Shown piece after piece: positions 34,901 through 41,867 of a stretch of DNA of 64,000 bases. The DNA comes from JBOHRN01 sp050732775. Its GTDB lineage: Bacteria; Gemmatimonadota; Gemmatimonadetes; Longimicrobiales; Longimicrobiaceae. Location: the NCBI GenBank assembly GCA_050732775.1, contig JBOHRN010000055.1:52137-116136 (forward strand), read 5' to 3'. The notes beneath the pieces were generated by a model, which did not search any database, was not told the origin of the DNA, and saw only the letters and a list, made by a program, of their open reading frames with translations. The position numbers and the translations under genes are program-made. Within the stretch, counting starts at the first letter, position 1. The number at the start of each line of letters is the position of its first letter.

Positions 34901-35103
34901 GGAGCCGCAACGTGGGGGCCGAGATCTTTGACTTCAAGACCGATCCGGTCTCGCTCCCCGCTCTCTGGAAGGAGCGCGCGGAGCACTACAAGCCCCAGCT
35001 CAGGGCTTACGCCCGCGCCGTCGCTGGTATGTATCGGCTTCCCGGAGAGAGTGTCCGGGCGCGGCTGGTTTTTCTAGCGGCAGCCCAAGTAGTGGAGTGT
35101 TAG
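31942..35103 (+). CDS. addA: AddA-like helicase-nuclease (UvrD family)
   Basis: 1053 aa from a GTG overlapping the AddB stop. Superfamily 1 helicase motifs: Walker A ASAGAGKT (about residues 20-27), TFTRKAA, HILLDEFQDTS, DPKQSIFGWRGG, SWRSSP, VMTVHQAKGLEFDAV and ALYVALTRAR. A C-terminal RecB-type nuclease follows: RGAVIHAWL, EGRIDRLVL, FDFKTD and QLRAYARAV. It unwinds DNA 3' to 5' and cuts the 3'-ending strand in the AddAB complex. The stop interlocks with that of the convergent SbcC-like gene (TTAG), bringing two end-processing systems together. Confidence 0.92.
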   Translation: MKENALGTPLEAPREVVLASAGAGKTFHISSRVITLLAYGEEPAEILGSTFTRKAAGQILQRVLGRMAEAALSAAAAAELAAHARLSSKPGVPAEPAFWSEQLEGIVGALNRVNLGTLDAFFVGVAQSFCHELGLPPGWRIADQQSAQRMRSQALQRVLSDAGPGELAELLELVNRGGIRRSIHDHLLDRLGELVETGARLDPAVEDPWSVFGAGGGEPPAKEERDKLAAELEDFRLPTTTAGSPSRRWEKAIRGASAALRAGDWEAFAGQTLCQRVLGEAPVFYGVAVEAGLRALLEQGLGLARRALGPSLAGQLAALGRLSGDFELAYREVQRREGAFSFDDITRLLAGSDPLGDRADLYYRLDARVKHILLDEFQDTSLAQWEALAPIVDEVLSDPGRAGVVVADPKQSIFGWRGGEPELVHAVAERYSLEERTLAVSWRSSPVVLRLVNRVFGHLTDCPIIQAKEAVTQVAECWARDFRPHQAAHPDRAGYVRVEAGPPDQARTSERPLLFRYAAQRIAELHRARPEASIGVLVRQNRGVSRMILELRTLGVAASAEGGTPLTDSAGCEAVLALLRLADHPGDSVARYHVAASPLAAARLSTRWLRRSLVERGYGATIDELVGELAAACDQRELRRLDQLVELAHRYQERATLRPGDFVRWVEQERVPDPASAAVRVMTVHQAKGLEFDAVVLPDLQRELFRERDPPPSVLTHRPHPAARPTVLYPCPPKAVRALFPELERAYRELSGSAIRDGLSALYVALTRARHALHVIVPADGEKGPGNSLTPARILREALASDPRELPRARERAVLYQDGEESWCGVTPPDGEARADTPTGESPLGIVLRSRGGRRRLLPRRPPSQLEGGGSVPVADLLRPGTGAALDRGAVIHAWLGEIGWLEDGIPADGELAAIALREAPAMSEKDLALLLERFRAWMTEPVTRGVLSRGSYPAGTTAQREVPFIHREGEVLMEGRIDRLVLTREGSRNVGAEIFDFKTDPVSLPALWKERAEHYKPQLRAYARAVAGMYRLPGESVRARLVFLAAAQVVEC

Positions 35104-37355
35104 CTGGGAGGTTGCGGGCCGCACCTCTCCAGCTCGAGGTCAGGCTCAACCCCCAGCTGCTCCAGCAGGAGACGGTCTTGGGTGGTGACAATCACCTGCC
35201 GCTCGCGCGAGATCTGCTCCAGGAGCCGCCACACCTCGGCGGCCCGCTCCTCGTCCAGGTGGGCGAAGGGTTCATCCACCAACAAGGGTGGGATGATCCC
35301 CTCCTTGGCCAGAAAGTCGGCGGCCCCCATGCGCACGGCGAGGAGCACGGCGTGGTACTCCCCGTAGCTGAGGGGAGGGGAGTGGGGGACCAAGTCGCGG
35401 CCGTAGCCGTGCAGGGTAGTCTCGGCCAGTCCGGCCGGAGCTTCCAGCGGGCCCAACAAGCCGCCGGTGAGGTCTCGGAGCCGTTCCGAGATGCTGGCCA
35501 GGAGCCGGTCCTGGTCGCGCGAGCGGAACTCCTCGTAGGCGTCGGCGATCAAGGCGTACGCCCGGCGGTGGGCGTCGGCCTTGCGGCGAAGCTCGTCGCG
35601 TTCTTCTTCCAGCGCGGCGATGCGGTCCCGTAACGCCACCGAGGATTCGGGCGGACTGGCCTCGTCCAGGAGCTGCCGGTCCAGTTCGCGCAGGCGGGCG
35701 GTGAGCCCCGCGCAGTCGTCTCTCCGCTTGCGCAGGGCTTGGCCCACGGCTTCGGGGTCGGCGGGCACCCCCTCGGGGAGCTGGAGCGCCTCGGCGCCGG
35801 TCTTCTCCAGGGCGAGCCCGGCTTGGGCCAACTCGCTACGGGTACGGAAGATGGCCTCGTCCAAGCGGCTCCGCGCCTGCTCGGGGTCGGCTAATTCATC
35901 CTCGCCCGACAGTTCACCGGCCCTCTGCAGGAGCGGGCGGAGCGCCTCGTGCGCCACCTCCAGCCGCCGCCTGGCCCGCCGTTGCCGCTCGAACTCCTCG
36001 CGCCGGTCCCGGAAGGTGTCAGGAGACAGAGTGTCGGCCGCTGGCACGCCGGCCAGCCGCTCGCTGATGGTGCCCTCCTCTGCGGCCAGCTCTCGCTGAG
36101 TTACGGCGAGCTCTTCGCTACGCTCGGCGTGCTCCCACACCGCCCCCCGCCGCCCCGCCCACAGCGTGCCCGCCAGCCCCCAGCCGAGGACCGCGACCAC
36201 ACCCAGAGCCCCCGCCTCGGGGGCGCTCAGCCACCCCTGCAGGTACCCGCCCAAGGCGGCCGCGGCGGCCACCGTTCCGGCGACCGTCCACACGATAAAG
36301 GAAGCACTGCCCGGAACGCGGTGTTCCTCAAGAGAGGCTTTCGCCTCGTTTCGCTCGGCGCGGAGCCGCTCCCGGCTCTCCCAGCGGGTCCGTAGCTCCG
36401 CCAGCCGCTCGAGGAAGTCTTCGGGGTAGCGATCTTGCTCGGGAAACGCTCGCCACTCCTCTTGAGAGCGCTCGAGTTTGGCCAGCCCTTCGCCCAAGTC
36501 GGCGCGCACCGTCTCCATCGGCTGGAGGGTGTGCACCAGCCGTTCCTGCTCGGACTCCCTGGCCCGCCGCTCGGACAGCGGGCCCTGGGCCTTTTCTAGC
36601 GCCTCGACCTCGGCGGTCAGGCGCTCCAGGGTTCGCTCGGACTCTTCCCGCTCCTGTACCAGGGGCCGGCGGCGTAGCTCCGAGGTCTCGGCCCGGTCGA
36701 GGTCTTCACGGTGCTCGTCGATCTTGCCTTGCACCGTCTCCAGATCGCGGTCTTTCCTTTTGGTCGAGACGCCGGGCCGGATCGGCTCCACGGTGATCTT
36801 CTCGTACTGTCGGGCCACGGCTTGCTTGGCCTGCTCCACGGTGCCGTGCCCGCCTGCCGCCACCCGCAGGAGGTCGTCGGTGATCTCGGTTCGTAGTAGC
36901 TCGGACTGGTGTACACAGCCAGTCCGCTCGTACCCCTCGCGTTCGGGGATGCCTATCAACCCGGCCAGGCGCTCCCGGTACTCCCGGGCCTGCACGTTGC
37001 TCGCGCCGGGGTTCCCGTCCCCCGCCCACACCTCTTTCCCTTCCCGGGGGCGCCGCAAGGTTACCTCGGCGCTCACGAAATCCCGGTCCACCTCCCACTC
37101 CTCCCCCCCTACCTTCAGCGTAAGGCAACCCCGGTAGGTGATGGCGTCCCAGGGGGTGCGCTCTTTGTGCAGGGTGCCCTCGCTGCGGCGGTGGAAGCCG
37201 TACAGAGACCGGACTATCCCCTCGATCAGGGTGCTCTTGCCCGAGCCGTTCGGTCCGTACACCAAAGTGGGTGAGTTCTTGCGGTCCAACTCGAAGCTGC
37301 GCCGGTGGCAGCCGTACTCCAACTCGGCGCGCTGGAAGCGGACCACCCGGGTCAC
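35100..37355 (-). CDS. SbcC/Rad50-like ATPase with mid-protein membrane hairpin (YhaN type)
   Basis: 751 aa. Walker A GPNGSGKST (about residues 34-42), long coiled coils, then a signature LSYGEYHAV and Walker B LLVDEPFAHLDEE near the C-terminus. At about residues 355-405 two hydrophobic segments (FIVWTVAGTVAAAAALGG and GALGVVAVLGWGLAGTLW) interrupt the coiled coil. This layout matches Bacillus YhaN rather than soluble SbcC; no zinc-hook CxxC is present. It probably tethers DNA-end processing to the membrane with the SbcD-like nuclease encoded upstream with a 4-nt overlap. Confidence 0.87.
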   Translation of the reverse strand: MTRVVRFQRAELEYGCHRRSFELDRKNSPTLVYGPNGSGKSTLIEGIVRSLYGFHRRSEGTLHKERTPWDAITYRGCLTLKVGGEEWEVDRDFVSAEVTLRRPREGKEVWAGDGNPGASNVQAREYRERLAGLIGIPEREGYERTGCVHQSELLRTEITDDLLRVAAGGHGTVEQAKQAVARQYEKITVEPIRPGVSTKRKDRDLETVQGKIDEHREDLDRAETSELRRRPLVQEREESERTLERLTAEVEALEKAQGPLSERRARESEQERLVHTLQPMETVRADLGEGLAKLERSQEEWRAFPEQDRYPEDFLERLAELRTRWESRERLRAERNEAKASLEEHRVPGSASFIVWTVAGTVAAAAALGGYLQGWLSAPEAGALGVVAVLGWGLAGTLWAGRRGAVWEHAERSEELAVTQRELAAEEGTISERLAGVPAADTLSPDTFRDRREEFERQRRARRRLEVAHEALRPLLQRAGELSGEDELADPEQARSRLDEAIFRTRSELAQAGLALEKTGAEALQLPEGVPADPEAVGQALRKRRDDCAGLTARLRELDRQLLDEASPPESSVALRDRIAALEEERDELRRKADAHRRAYALIADAYEEFRSRDQDRLLASISERLRDLTGGLLGPLEAPAGLAETTLHGYGRDLVPHSPPLSYGEYHAVLLAVRMGAADFLAKEGIIPPLLVDEPFAHLDEERAAEVWRLLEQISRERQVIVTTQDRLLLEQLGVEPDLELERCGPQPPS

Positions 37356-38473
37356 CGCACCTCCAGCGCGGCGAGCGCGATGTGCAGGGCTCGGCGGGCT
37401 ACCTCCCGGTTGTCCTCGTCCTCGGCCTCCTCGATGCGCCGCCGGCCGATGCGAACCAGGTGTCCCACCACGGTATCTTCTTCCGCCAGCTCGTCCAGCC
37501 GGGCCGAGTCGTGGTAGCGGAGCTGGTCCCGGACTAAGGCGTGGCCGAAGCGCGCCTTGAGCTCCGCCAGTACCCCTTCCGGGTCCAGGGGTACGGCCGG
37601 CTCTCCGGTCAGAACGCCCACCGGGATGGCGTTACCGTCAATCCGTCCGGCCACCCGCGCGGCCGCCTCCACTTCGGAGGCGCACCCGCTCACGTCTACT
37701 TCACCCACCTCCTCGACCGGGGTCACGCCCGAGGATAGGTGCCTGACTTTGGGCGCCGCGCCCGGCTCCAGATCCACCAGCACGTACCCGCGCGGGCCGG
37801 TCTCGGTGAGGTCTAGCGCCGCGAACGAGCCGGGGTAGCAGCAGGGGGCACCGCCAAAGTCGAGCGGCGCGCGGAAGCGGTGGTAGTCGCCCAGGGCGAA
37901 GTAGTCTGCGTCGATCCCGGCGAGCTTGTCGGGAGGGAGTTGCAGGCAGTTGGGCGAGGGGCGCCAGTGGGGCGCGTCGGGTACCGAGCCGTGCAGGAGC
38001 ACCAGGTGGACCCCCTCGCGCTGGGCGCGGCGAAAGCCCGTCAAGGGATCCGGCTCGCGCGCGCCGTCGTACGCCAAGCCGTAGACTTGCAGAGGCCCCT
38101 GCGGAGTCTCTGCCGTGACCGGGTCTCCAAAACGGGGCTCCAGGAAGGTGTGCGCGCCGCCCATTCCCTCTCGGTACGGAGACCTGGCCAGGAAAAGGGA
38201 GTCGTGGTTGCCGGGGACGAGAAACACGGACCGCCCCGACTCCACCACCCCGCGGAGCGCCTCGCGCGCCGAGGCGACGGTCTCGCGCGAGGCGCGCGGT
38301 CCGTCGAAGAGGTCACCCGCCACCACCACGGCGTGCACCCCCTCCTCCCCGGCTACTTCGGGGAGCAGCTGGAAGCGTTCCAGCACCTCGGCCCGCCGCG
38401 CCCCGGCCAGCTCACCGAAGCCGGAGTACGAAGCCCCGAGGTGGACGTCGGCCAGGTGGAGGACCCTGATCAC
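37352..38473 (-). CDS. SbcD/Mre11-like exonuclease (YhaO type)
   Basis: 373 aa. The calcineurin-like phosphoesterase motifs are complete: HLADVHLG, AGDLFDG, PGNHDS, LLHGSVPD and GDYHRF. These bind the two Mn ions of Mre11-type nucleases. The C-terminal 130 residues form the capping and ATPase-binding part. It overlaps the SbcC-like gene by 4 nt, so the two are the nuclease and ATPase of one complex acting on DNA ends or hairpins. The lipoprotein gene at 38511 is 37 bp upstream on the same strand. Confidence 0.92.
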   Translation of the reverse strand: MIRVLHLADVHLGASYSGFGELAGARRAEVLERFQLLPEVAGEEGVHAVVVAGDLFDGPRASRETVASAREALRGVVESGRSVFLVPGNHDSLFLARSPYREGMGGAHTFLEPRFGDPVTAETPQGPLQVYGLAYDGAREPDPLTGFRRAQREGVHLVLLHGSVPDAPHWRPSPNCLQLPPDKLAGIDADYFALGDYHRFRAPLDFGGAPCCYPGSFAALDLTETGPRGYVLVDLEPGAAPKVRHLSSGVTPVEEVGEVDVSGCASEVEAAARVAGRIDGNAIPVGVLTGEPAVPLDPEGVLAELKARFGHALVRDQLRYHDSARLDELAEEDTVVGHLVRIGRRRIEEAEDEDNREVARRALHIALAALEVR

Positions 38474-38510
38474 TCCGAAAGCCCGAGCCGGGGATGGAGG
38501 CGATACCCCT

Positions 38511-39131
38511 TCAGAAGACGATCGGCACCAACAGAAGCGGTACGTCGAACTGCCCGTTGGTGATCGTCAACGTGCGCGAACTATCGGTGGCCAGCGCCGC
38601 TGTACCGCTGAAACTCCCGGTGATACGCTCTTCTTCGCTAGACGCCGAGTCGATAGTCACCTCACCCGAGAGCAGTACGTAAGCCGCCTCGGCCTGGCCC
38701 TCCACGTCGCCATCCTCCAGGGCGTCCACGTCGACCTCGAAGGCGAGCACCGCGGTGTTGCAGTTCTGGGGGTCGGCCGAGTCGCAGTCCCCACTGGTGG
38801 TGTTGATCTGATAGGTGCCGGGTTCGGTCACGTTCACCAAGGTGAGCAGGAAGAGGTCTCCCACCGGGTCGCTCTCTCCCCGGAAGCCGGCCACCAAGGT
38901 GCCCCGGCTGTCCGAACTGCCCGCGGCCCAGGTGCCGAAGGCGATACTCTCACCCTCACGGTCGATCTCCCCGGTCGCCTCGAAGGTGCCGGAGCGGTCA
39001 TCACCCGCGAAGTCGAGCCGGACGGTGCCGCTGAATTCACCGGGGACGATCACGCCGTCGCCGTCTTCGCAGCCGGCCAGAAGGGCGAGTCCGAGCAGGG
39101 GCGCGACCAGCGCCCGCAACGAATTGTACAT
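38511..39131 (-). CDS. Lipoprotein of unknown function
   Basis: 206 aa with a clear lipoprotein signal (LALLAGC, lipid Cys about residue 21). The mature protein is acidic, rich in Thr/Ser/Gly and beta-strand patterns (GEFSGTVRLDFAGDD, SVGEVTIDSASS-like repeats), with a Cys pair in GDCDSADPQNC. It reads like a single beta-sandwich domain exposed at the outer membrane. No family recognised. Transcribed alone, 37 bp before the SbcD-like gene. Confidence 0.75.
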   Translation of the reverse strand: MYNSLRALVAPLLGLALLAGCEDGDGVIVPGEFSGTVRLDFAGDDRSGTFEATGEIDREGESIAFGTWAAGSSDSRGTLVAGFRGESDPVGDLFLLTLVNVTEPGTYQINTTSGDCDSADPQNCNTAVLAFEVDVDALEDGDVEGQAEAAYVLLSGEVTIDSASSEEERITGSFSGTAALATDSSRTLTITNGQFDVPLLLVPIVF

Positions 39132-39222
39132 GGCGTTCTTTCCGTTTTATAAGATTATCCAAAGCGTAACTTACTGAGCCAGAACCGTACCAGGGCGTGG
39201 CGCCGGATATCCCGCCCGCGCT

Positions 39223-39280
39223 CCGGCGTGGCTGCGGTACGGTACCTTTCCCGGCTCCGGCACGTTCCCCGCCACGCCGG
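39223..39280. repeat. 10-bp inverted repeat
   Basis: CCGGCGTGGC (39223-39232) and GCCACGCCGG (39271-39280) are exact reverse complements enclosing 38 nt that include GGTACGGTACC. It lies between the hypothetical gene at 39297 (end) and the lipoprotein start at 39131, so it could be a terminator stem lacking a T-run or a regulatory site. Confidence 0.4.
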
Positions 39281-39296
39281 CGGCGAGAGAGTTCGA

Positions 39297-39899
39297 CTAC
39301 TCGCCGGAACCGGGTAGGCGGGGCAAAAGCTCCTCCGCCAGCCGCGCCAGCGCCCGTTGATACACCTGCTTGGCCCGCCCCGAGGCGACCTCCAGCCGGT
39401 CCAGGTAGTAAGAGATGCTCCGGGGTGGGGGGGCCTCGCCCTGGAGTATCTCGTGAAAGCGCAGGGCGTGCTCCACGTGGCTCTCGATGACCGCCTCCTC
39501 GGCCCTCGCCGCGGCCAGCTCCATCCACAGCTCCTCTTCGGCTTCTCGCCGCCGCCGCCGCTGGATGAAGCGTAGCGCCCCCAACGGGGTAGCGTACTTC
39601 CAGTGAAAGCTGCTGCCCGGCGGCCTGCCGCGCCCCAGGCCCCCGCCGGGTTCGCCCAGCAGGGATAGGGTGCGGGTACGCACCGCCTCGGCGTCTTCCC
39701 CGGCCAAGGTCATCACCTCCAGATATTCGTCCAGGGCATCGTCGAAGGGGGTACGAGGAGACAGGATCGAGACCAGGTCGAGGGCGCGGTCGGCGTGGGT
39801 CTCGAGTCTCGCCTCGCGGGCCGCCGCCTCGGCCAGATCGAGCCGGTGCCGGAGGTCGTCCGGGAGGCGCTGGAACCAGCCGGGAAGGGGAGCGGGCAC
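39297..39899 (-). CDS. Hypothetical helical protein
   Basis: 200 aa from a GTG start, no signal peptide or membrane segment. It is mostly Arg- and Glu-rich helix (RHRLDLAEAAAREARLE, RRRREAEEELWMELAAARAE) with a Gly-rich loop at about residues 85-100 (GEPGGGLGRGRPPGS). It is not recognised. Divergent from the small gene at 40001. Codon composition is like the surrounding genes, which supports a real protein. Confidence 0.6.
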   Translation of the reverse strand: MPAPLPGWFQRLPDDLRHRLDLAEAAAREARLETHADRALDLVSILSPRTPFDDALDEYLEVMTLAGEDAEAVRTRTLSLLGEPGGGLGRGRPPGSSFHWKYATPLGALRFIQRRRRREAEEELWMELAAARAEEAVIESHVEHALRFHEILQGEAPPPRSISYYLDRLEVASGRAKQVYQRALARLAEELLPRLPGSGE

Positions 39900-40000
39900 G
39901 TGGATATCGGTTGAGAAGGGGAGCGGTCGGCGCTACTTTGACATGATGCGTGCGAAGCGGTGTGCACGGCAACCCCGGAAAGAACGGAAACGAGAATCAG

Positions 40001-40273
40001 ATGGCGATGTCGCGCGGCTCCTCCTGGAAGGAGCACCGGTTGATGGACCGCTTGCCAGCGGGGGACGCCGAGTACGCGGTGGACCTGTTGGCCCGCAAGG
40101 CCACTGGCGTGAGCGGGTGGAGGGTAACTCTGGTTTACCTACCTCGCGGAGCCGGGGAAGAGGTCACGGTAGAGCTTCCGGGCGCAGGTTCGACCGCCGG
40201 GGTGCGGCGCCTGGTCAGGGAGTTGGAGGGAGAAGAGACCGAGTTGCGAGCGTATTTGGAAGGCCGTCGATAA
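40001..40273 (+). CDS. Small hypothetical protein upstream of ygfZ
   Basis: 90 aa if started at the ATG at 40001 (a GTG at 39950 would add 17). It is basic and soluble (DLLARKATGVSGWRVTLVYLP, VRRLVRELEGEETELRAYLEGRR). The stop overlaps the ygfZ start by one base (TAATG), which implies translational coupling and supports that it is translated. No family recognised. Confidence 0.6.
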   Translation: MAMSRGSSWKEHRLMDRLPAGDAEYAVDLLARKATGVSGWRVTLVYLPRGAGEEVTVELPGAGSTAGVRRLVRELEGEETELRAYLEGRR

Positions 40274-41274
40274 TGGAGATGACTGGCTACCGGGCGGTGC
40301 GGGAGGGGGTGGGGGTGATCGAGCGCGCCGACCTGGCCCACCTGCGCCTCTTCGGCCGCGACCCGGTGAAGATGTTGCAGGGGCTCGTTACCAACGACCT
40401 GGCCGGTACCCCGCCGAATAGGGCGGTGTACGCGGCCGTGCTCACCCCCAAGGGTCGGATGGTGGCCGACGTGCGCGCCGTGAAGCGGCTGGCACCCGGG
40501 GGGACCGAGGTGTGGCTCGACTTACCGGCCGGGGCCCTGGCCGGTCTGGGCGAACACCTCAAGAAGTTTGTCCCCCCCATGTTCGCTGGTTGGGAAGACC
40601 TCTCCGAGCGGGTGGGGATGCTCGGCGTGTACGGCCCCCGGGCGCCAGCCGCTCTGGAGCCGGTTTTGGACCTACCCGTTCCGGACCTCCCGGAGGACGG
40701 ACTGTTCCAGGCGGTGTACCAGGGGCACCCTGTGCTCGCCGTGCGCACCCTGTACACCGGCCAGCCGGGAGGGTATGACCTGCGGGGCGAGCCGGAGCGG
40801 CTGGAGTCTCTCCGCGCTGAACTGGTGGCTGCCGGGGCGCGGCCGGCCGGACCCGACGCCCTCGAGACGCTCCGGATCGAAGCGGGACGCCCGCGCTACG
40901 GCGTGGATCTGACCGGGGAGACCATCCTCGCCGAGGCGTTTCAGTCCAGCGGGCTGATGGAACGCGCGGTCTCGTTCAGCAAGGGGTGCTACACCGGCCA
41001 GGAGGTGGTGGTACGTATCGCCCACCGGGGCCACGTCAACCGGCACCTGCGCGGCTTTCTGCTGGGAGAGCGCCCCGCCCCCGCGCCAGGCACCCCGCTC
41101 ACCCACCCCGCTACCGGCAAGCAAGCCGGGTGGACCACCAGCACCGCCTCTTCCCCGGCGCTGGGCCAGACCATAGCCCTGGGCTACCTGCGCCGCGAGC
41201 TCGGGCCGGGGGATGAAGTTCTGCTGTACGAAGAGCCGGTAAAAGTGGCGGAGCTGCCGTTCCCGCGTCCGTAA
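40273..41274 (+). CDS. ygfZ: YgfZ/GcvT-like folate-binding protein
   Basis: 333 aa. YgfZ uses tetrahydrofolate to help mature or repair certain iron-sulfur enzymes. The signature KGCYTGQEVVVRI (about residue 237 on) with the conserved Cys, followed by HRGHVNRHLRG, is diagnostic; the N-terminal LFGRDPVKMLQGLVTNDL and LTPKGRMVADV match the GcvT-like fold. The ATG overlaps the preceding small gene's stop (TAATG). It is followed by the terminator it shares with the convergent csp gene. Confidence 0.92.
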   Translation: MEMTGYRAVREGVGVIERADLAHLRLFGRDPVKMLQGLVTNDLAGTPPNRAVYAAVLTPKGRMVADVRAVKRLAPGGTEVWLDLPAGALAGLGEHLKKFVPPMFAGWEDLSERVGMLGVYGPRAPAALEPVLDLPVPDLPEDGLFQAVYQGHPVLAVRTLYTGQPGGYDLRGEPERLESLRAELVAAGARPAGPDALETLRIEAGRPRYGVDLTGETILAEAFQSSGLMERAVSFSKGCYTGQEVVVRIAHRGHVNRHLRGFLLGERPAPAPGTPLTHPATGKQAGWTTSTASSPALGQTIALGYLRRELGPGDEVLLYEEPVKVAELPFPRP

Positions 41275-41280
41275 CCAGCC

Positions 41281-41310
41281 AAGAAAAAGGGCCGCTCGAA
41301 AGCAGCCCTT
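41281..41310 (-). terminator. Intrinsic terminator of csp (also facing ygfZ)
   Basis: On the minus strand AAGGGCTGCT / AGCGGCCCTT form a 10-bp stem with one U-G wobble around a TTCG tetraloop, followed by a T-rich run. It begins 20 nt after the csp stop and lies between convergent genes. Confidence 0.85.
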
Positions 41311-41329
41311 TAGTCCGAAGTGACGGAGC

Positions 41330-41542
41330 TCAGGCCCCGGCCTTCATGACGTTCTCGGCCGCGGGCCCCTTCTGCCCCTCGACCATGTCGAACTCCACCC
41401 GCTCACCCTCGGCGAGGGACTTGAAGCCCTGCATCTGGATGGCGGAGTGGTGGACGAAGCAGTCACGCTCGCCGTTCTCCGGGGTGATGAACCCGTATCC
41501 CTTGGAGTCGTTGAACCACTTCACTGTTCCCGTGGTACGCAT
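41330..41542 (-). CDS. csp: Cold-shock protein (CspA family)
   Basis: 70 aa from the ATG at 41542. It is a single-stranded RNA/DNA-binding OB-fold with RNP1 KGYGFIT and RNP2 CFVHHSAI, plus TGTVKWFND at the N-terminus. It melts RNA secondary structure, at low temperature or constitutively. A consensus promoter lies about 220 bp upstream, giving a leader of roughly 215 nt, as in temperature-regulated csp genes. An intrinsic terminator follows 20 nt downstream, so it is monocistronic. Confidence 0.95.
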   Translation of the reverse strand: MRTTGTVKWFNDSKGYGFITPENGERDCFVHHSAIQMQGFKSLAEGERVEFDMVEGQKGPAAENVMKAGA

Positions 41543-41757
41543 GCTGATACTCTCTCCTGTGAATGATTGCGAGGTCGGGGCCCGGCACACACGTACCGAC
41601 CGACACTCCTGACTGTGGTGAATAGCTCCGGTTCGAGGGTCGAAACGAGAACTGTAGGCAATCAAAAACGGGACGCGGGCGTTTTGGCCCGGTCCCGGGA
41701 TCGCTTAACTGTTCATTCGTTATTCGACATCCGTACCGTCTACGATCCACCAAACCA
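41543..41757 (-). promoter_or_regulatory. Long 5' leader of csp
   Basis: About 215 nt between the predicted start (near 41757) and the csp ATG hold no convincing gene. Escherichia coli cspA has a 159-nt leader that refolds with temperature; a similar role is plausible here. Together with the promoter this fills the longest gene-free stretch of the window (41543-41867). Confidence 0.5.
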
Positions 41758-41763
41758 CGCCGC

Positions 41764-41792
41764 AAGGTAATGGATCGTCGGCCATCTGTCAA
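41764..41792 (-). promoter_or_regulatory. Sigma70-type promoter for csp
   Basis: Minus strand TTGACA (41792-41787), 17-nt spacer, TACCTT (41769-41764). The -35 is perfect, and the -10 keeps the three most conserved positions. Confidence 0.65.
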
Positions 41793-41867
41793 GGGCGGCC
41801 GCGAGAGTTCGCCACCGGGCGCTCCTGGTGGTATCTTTTCCCCCTATACCTTTAGCCGCCCCGACCC

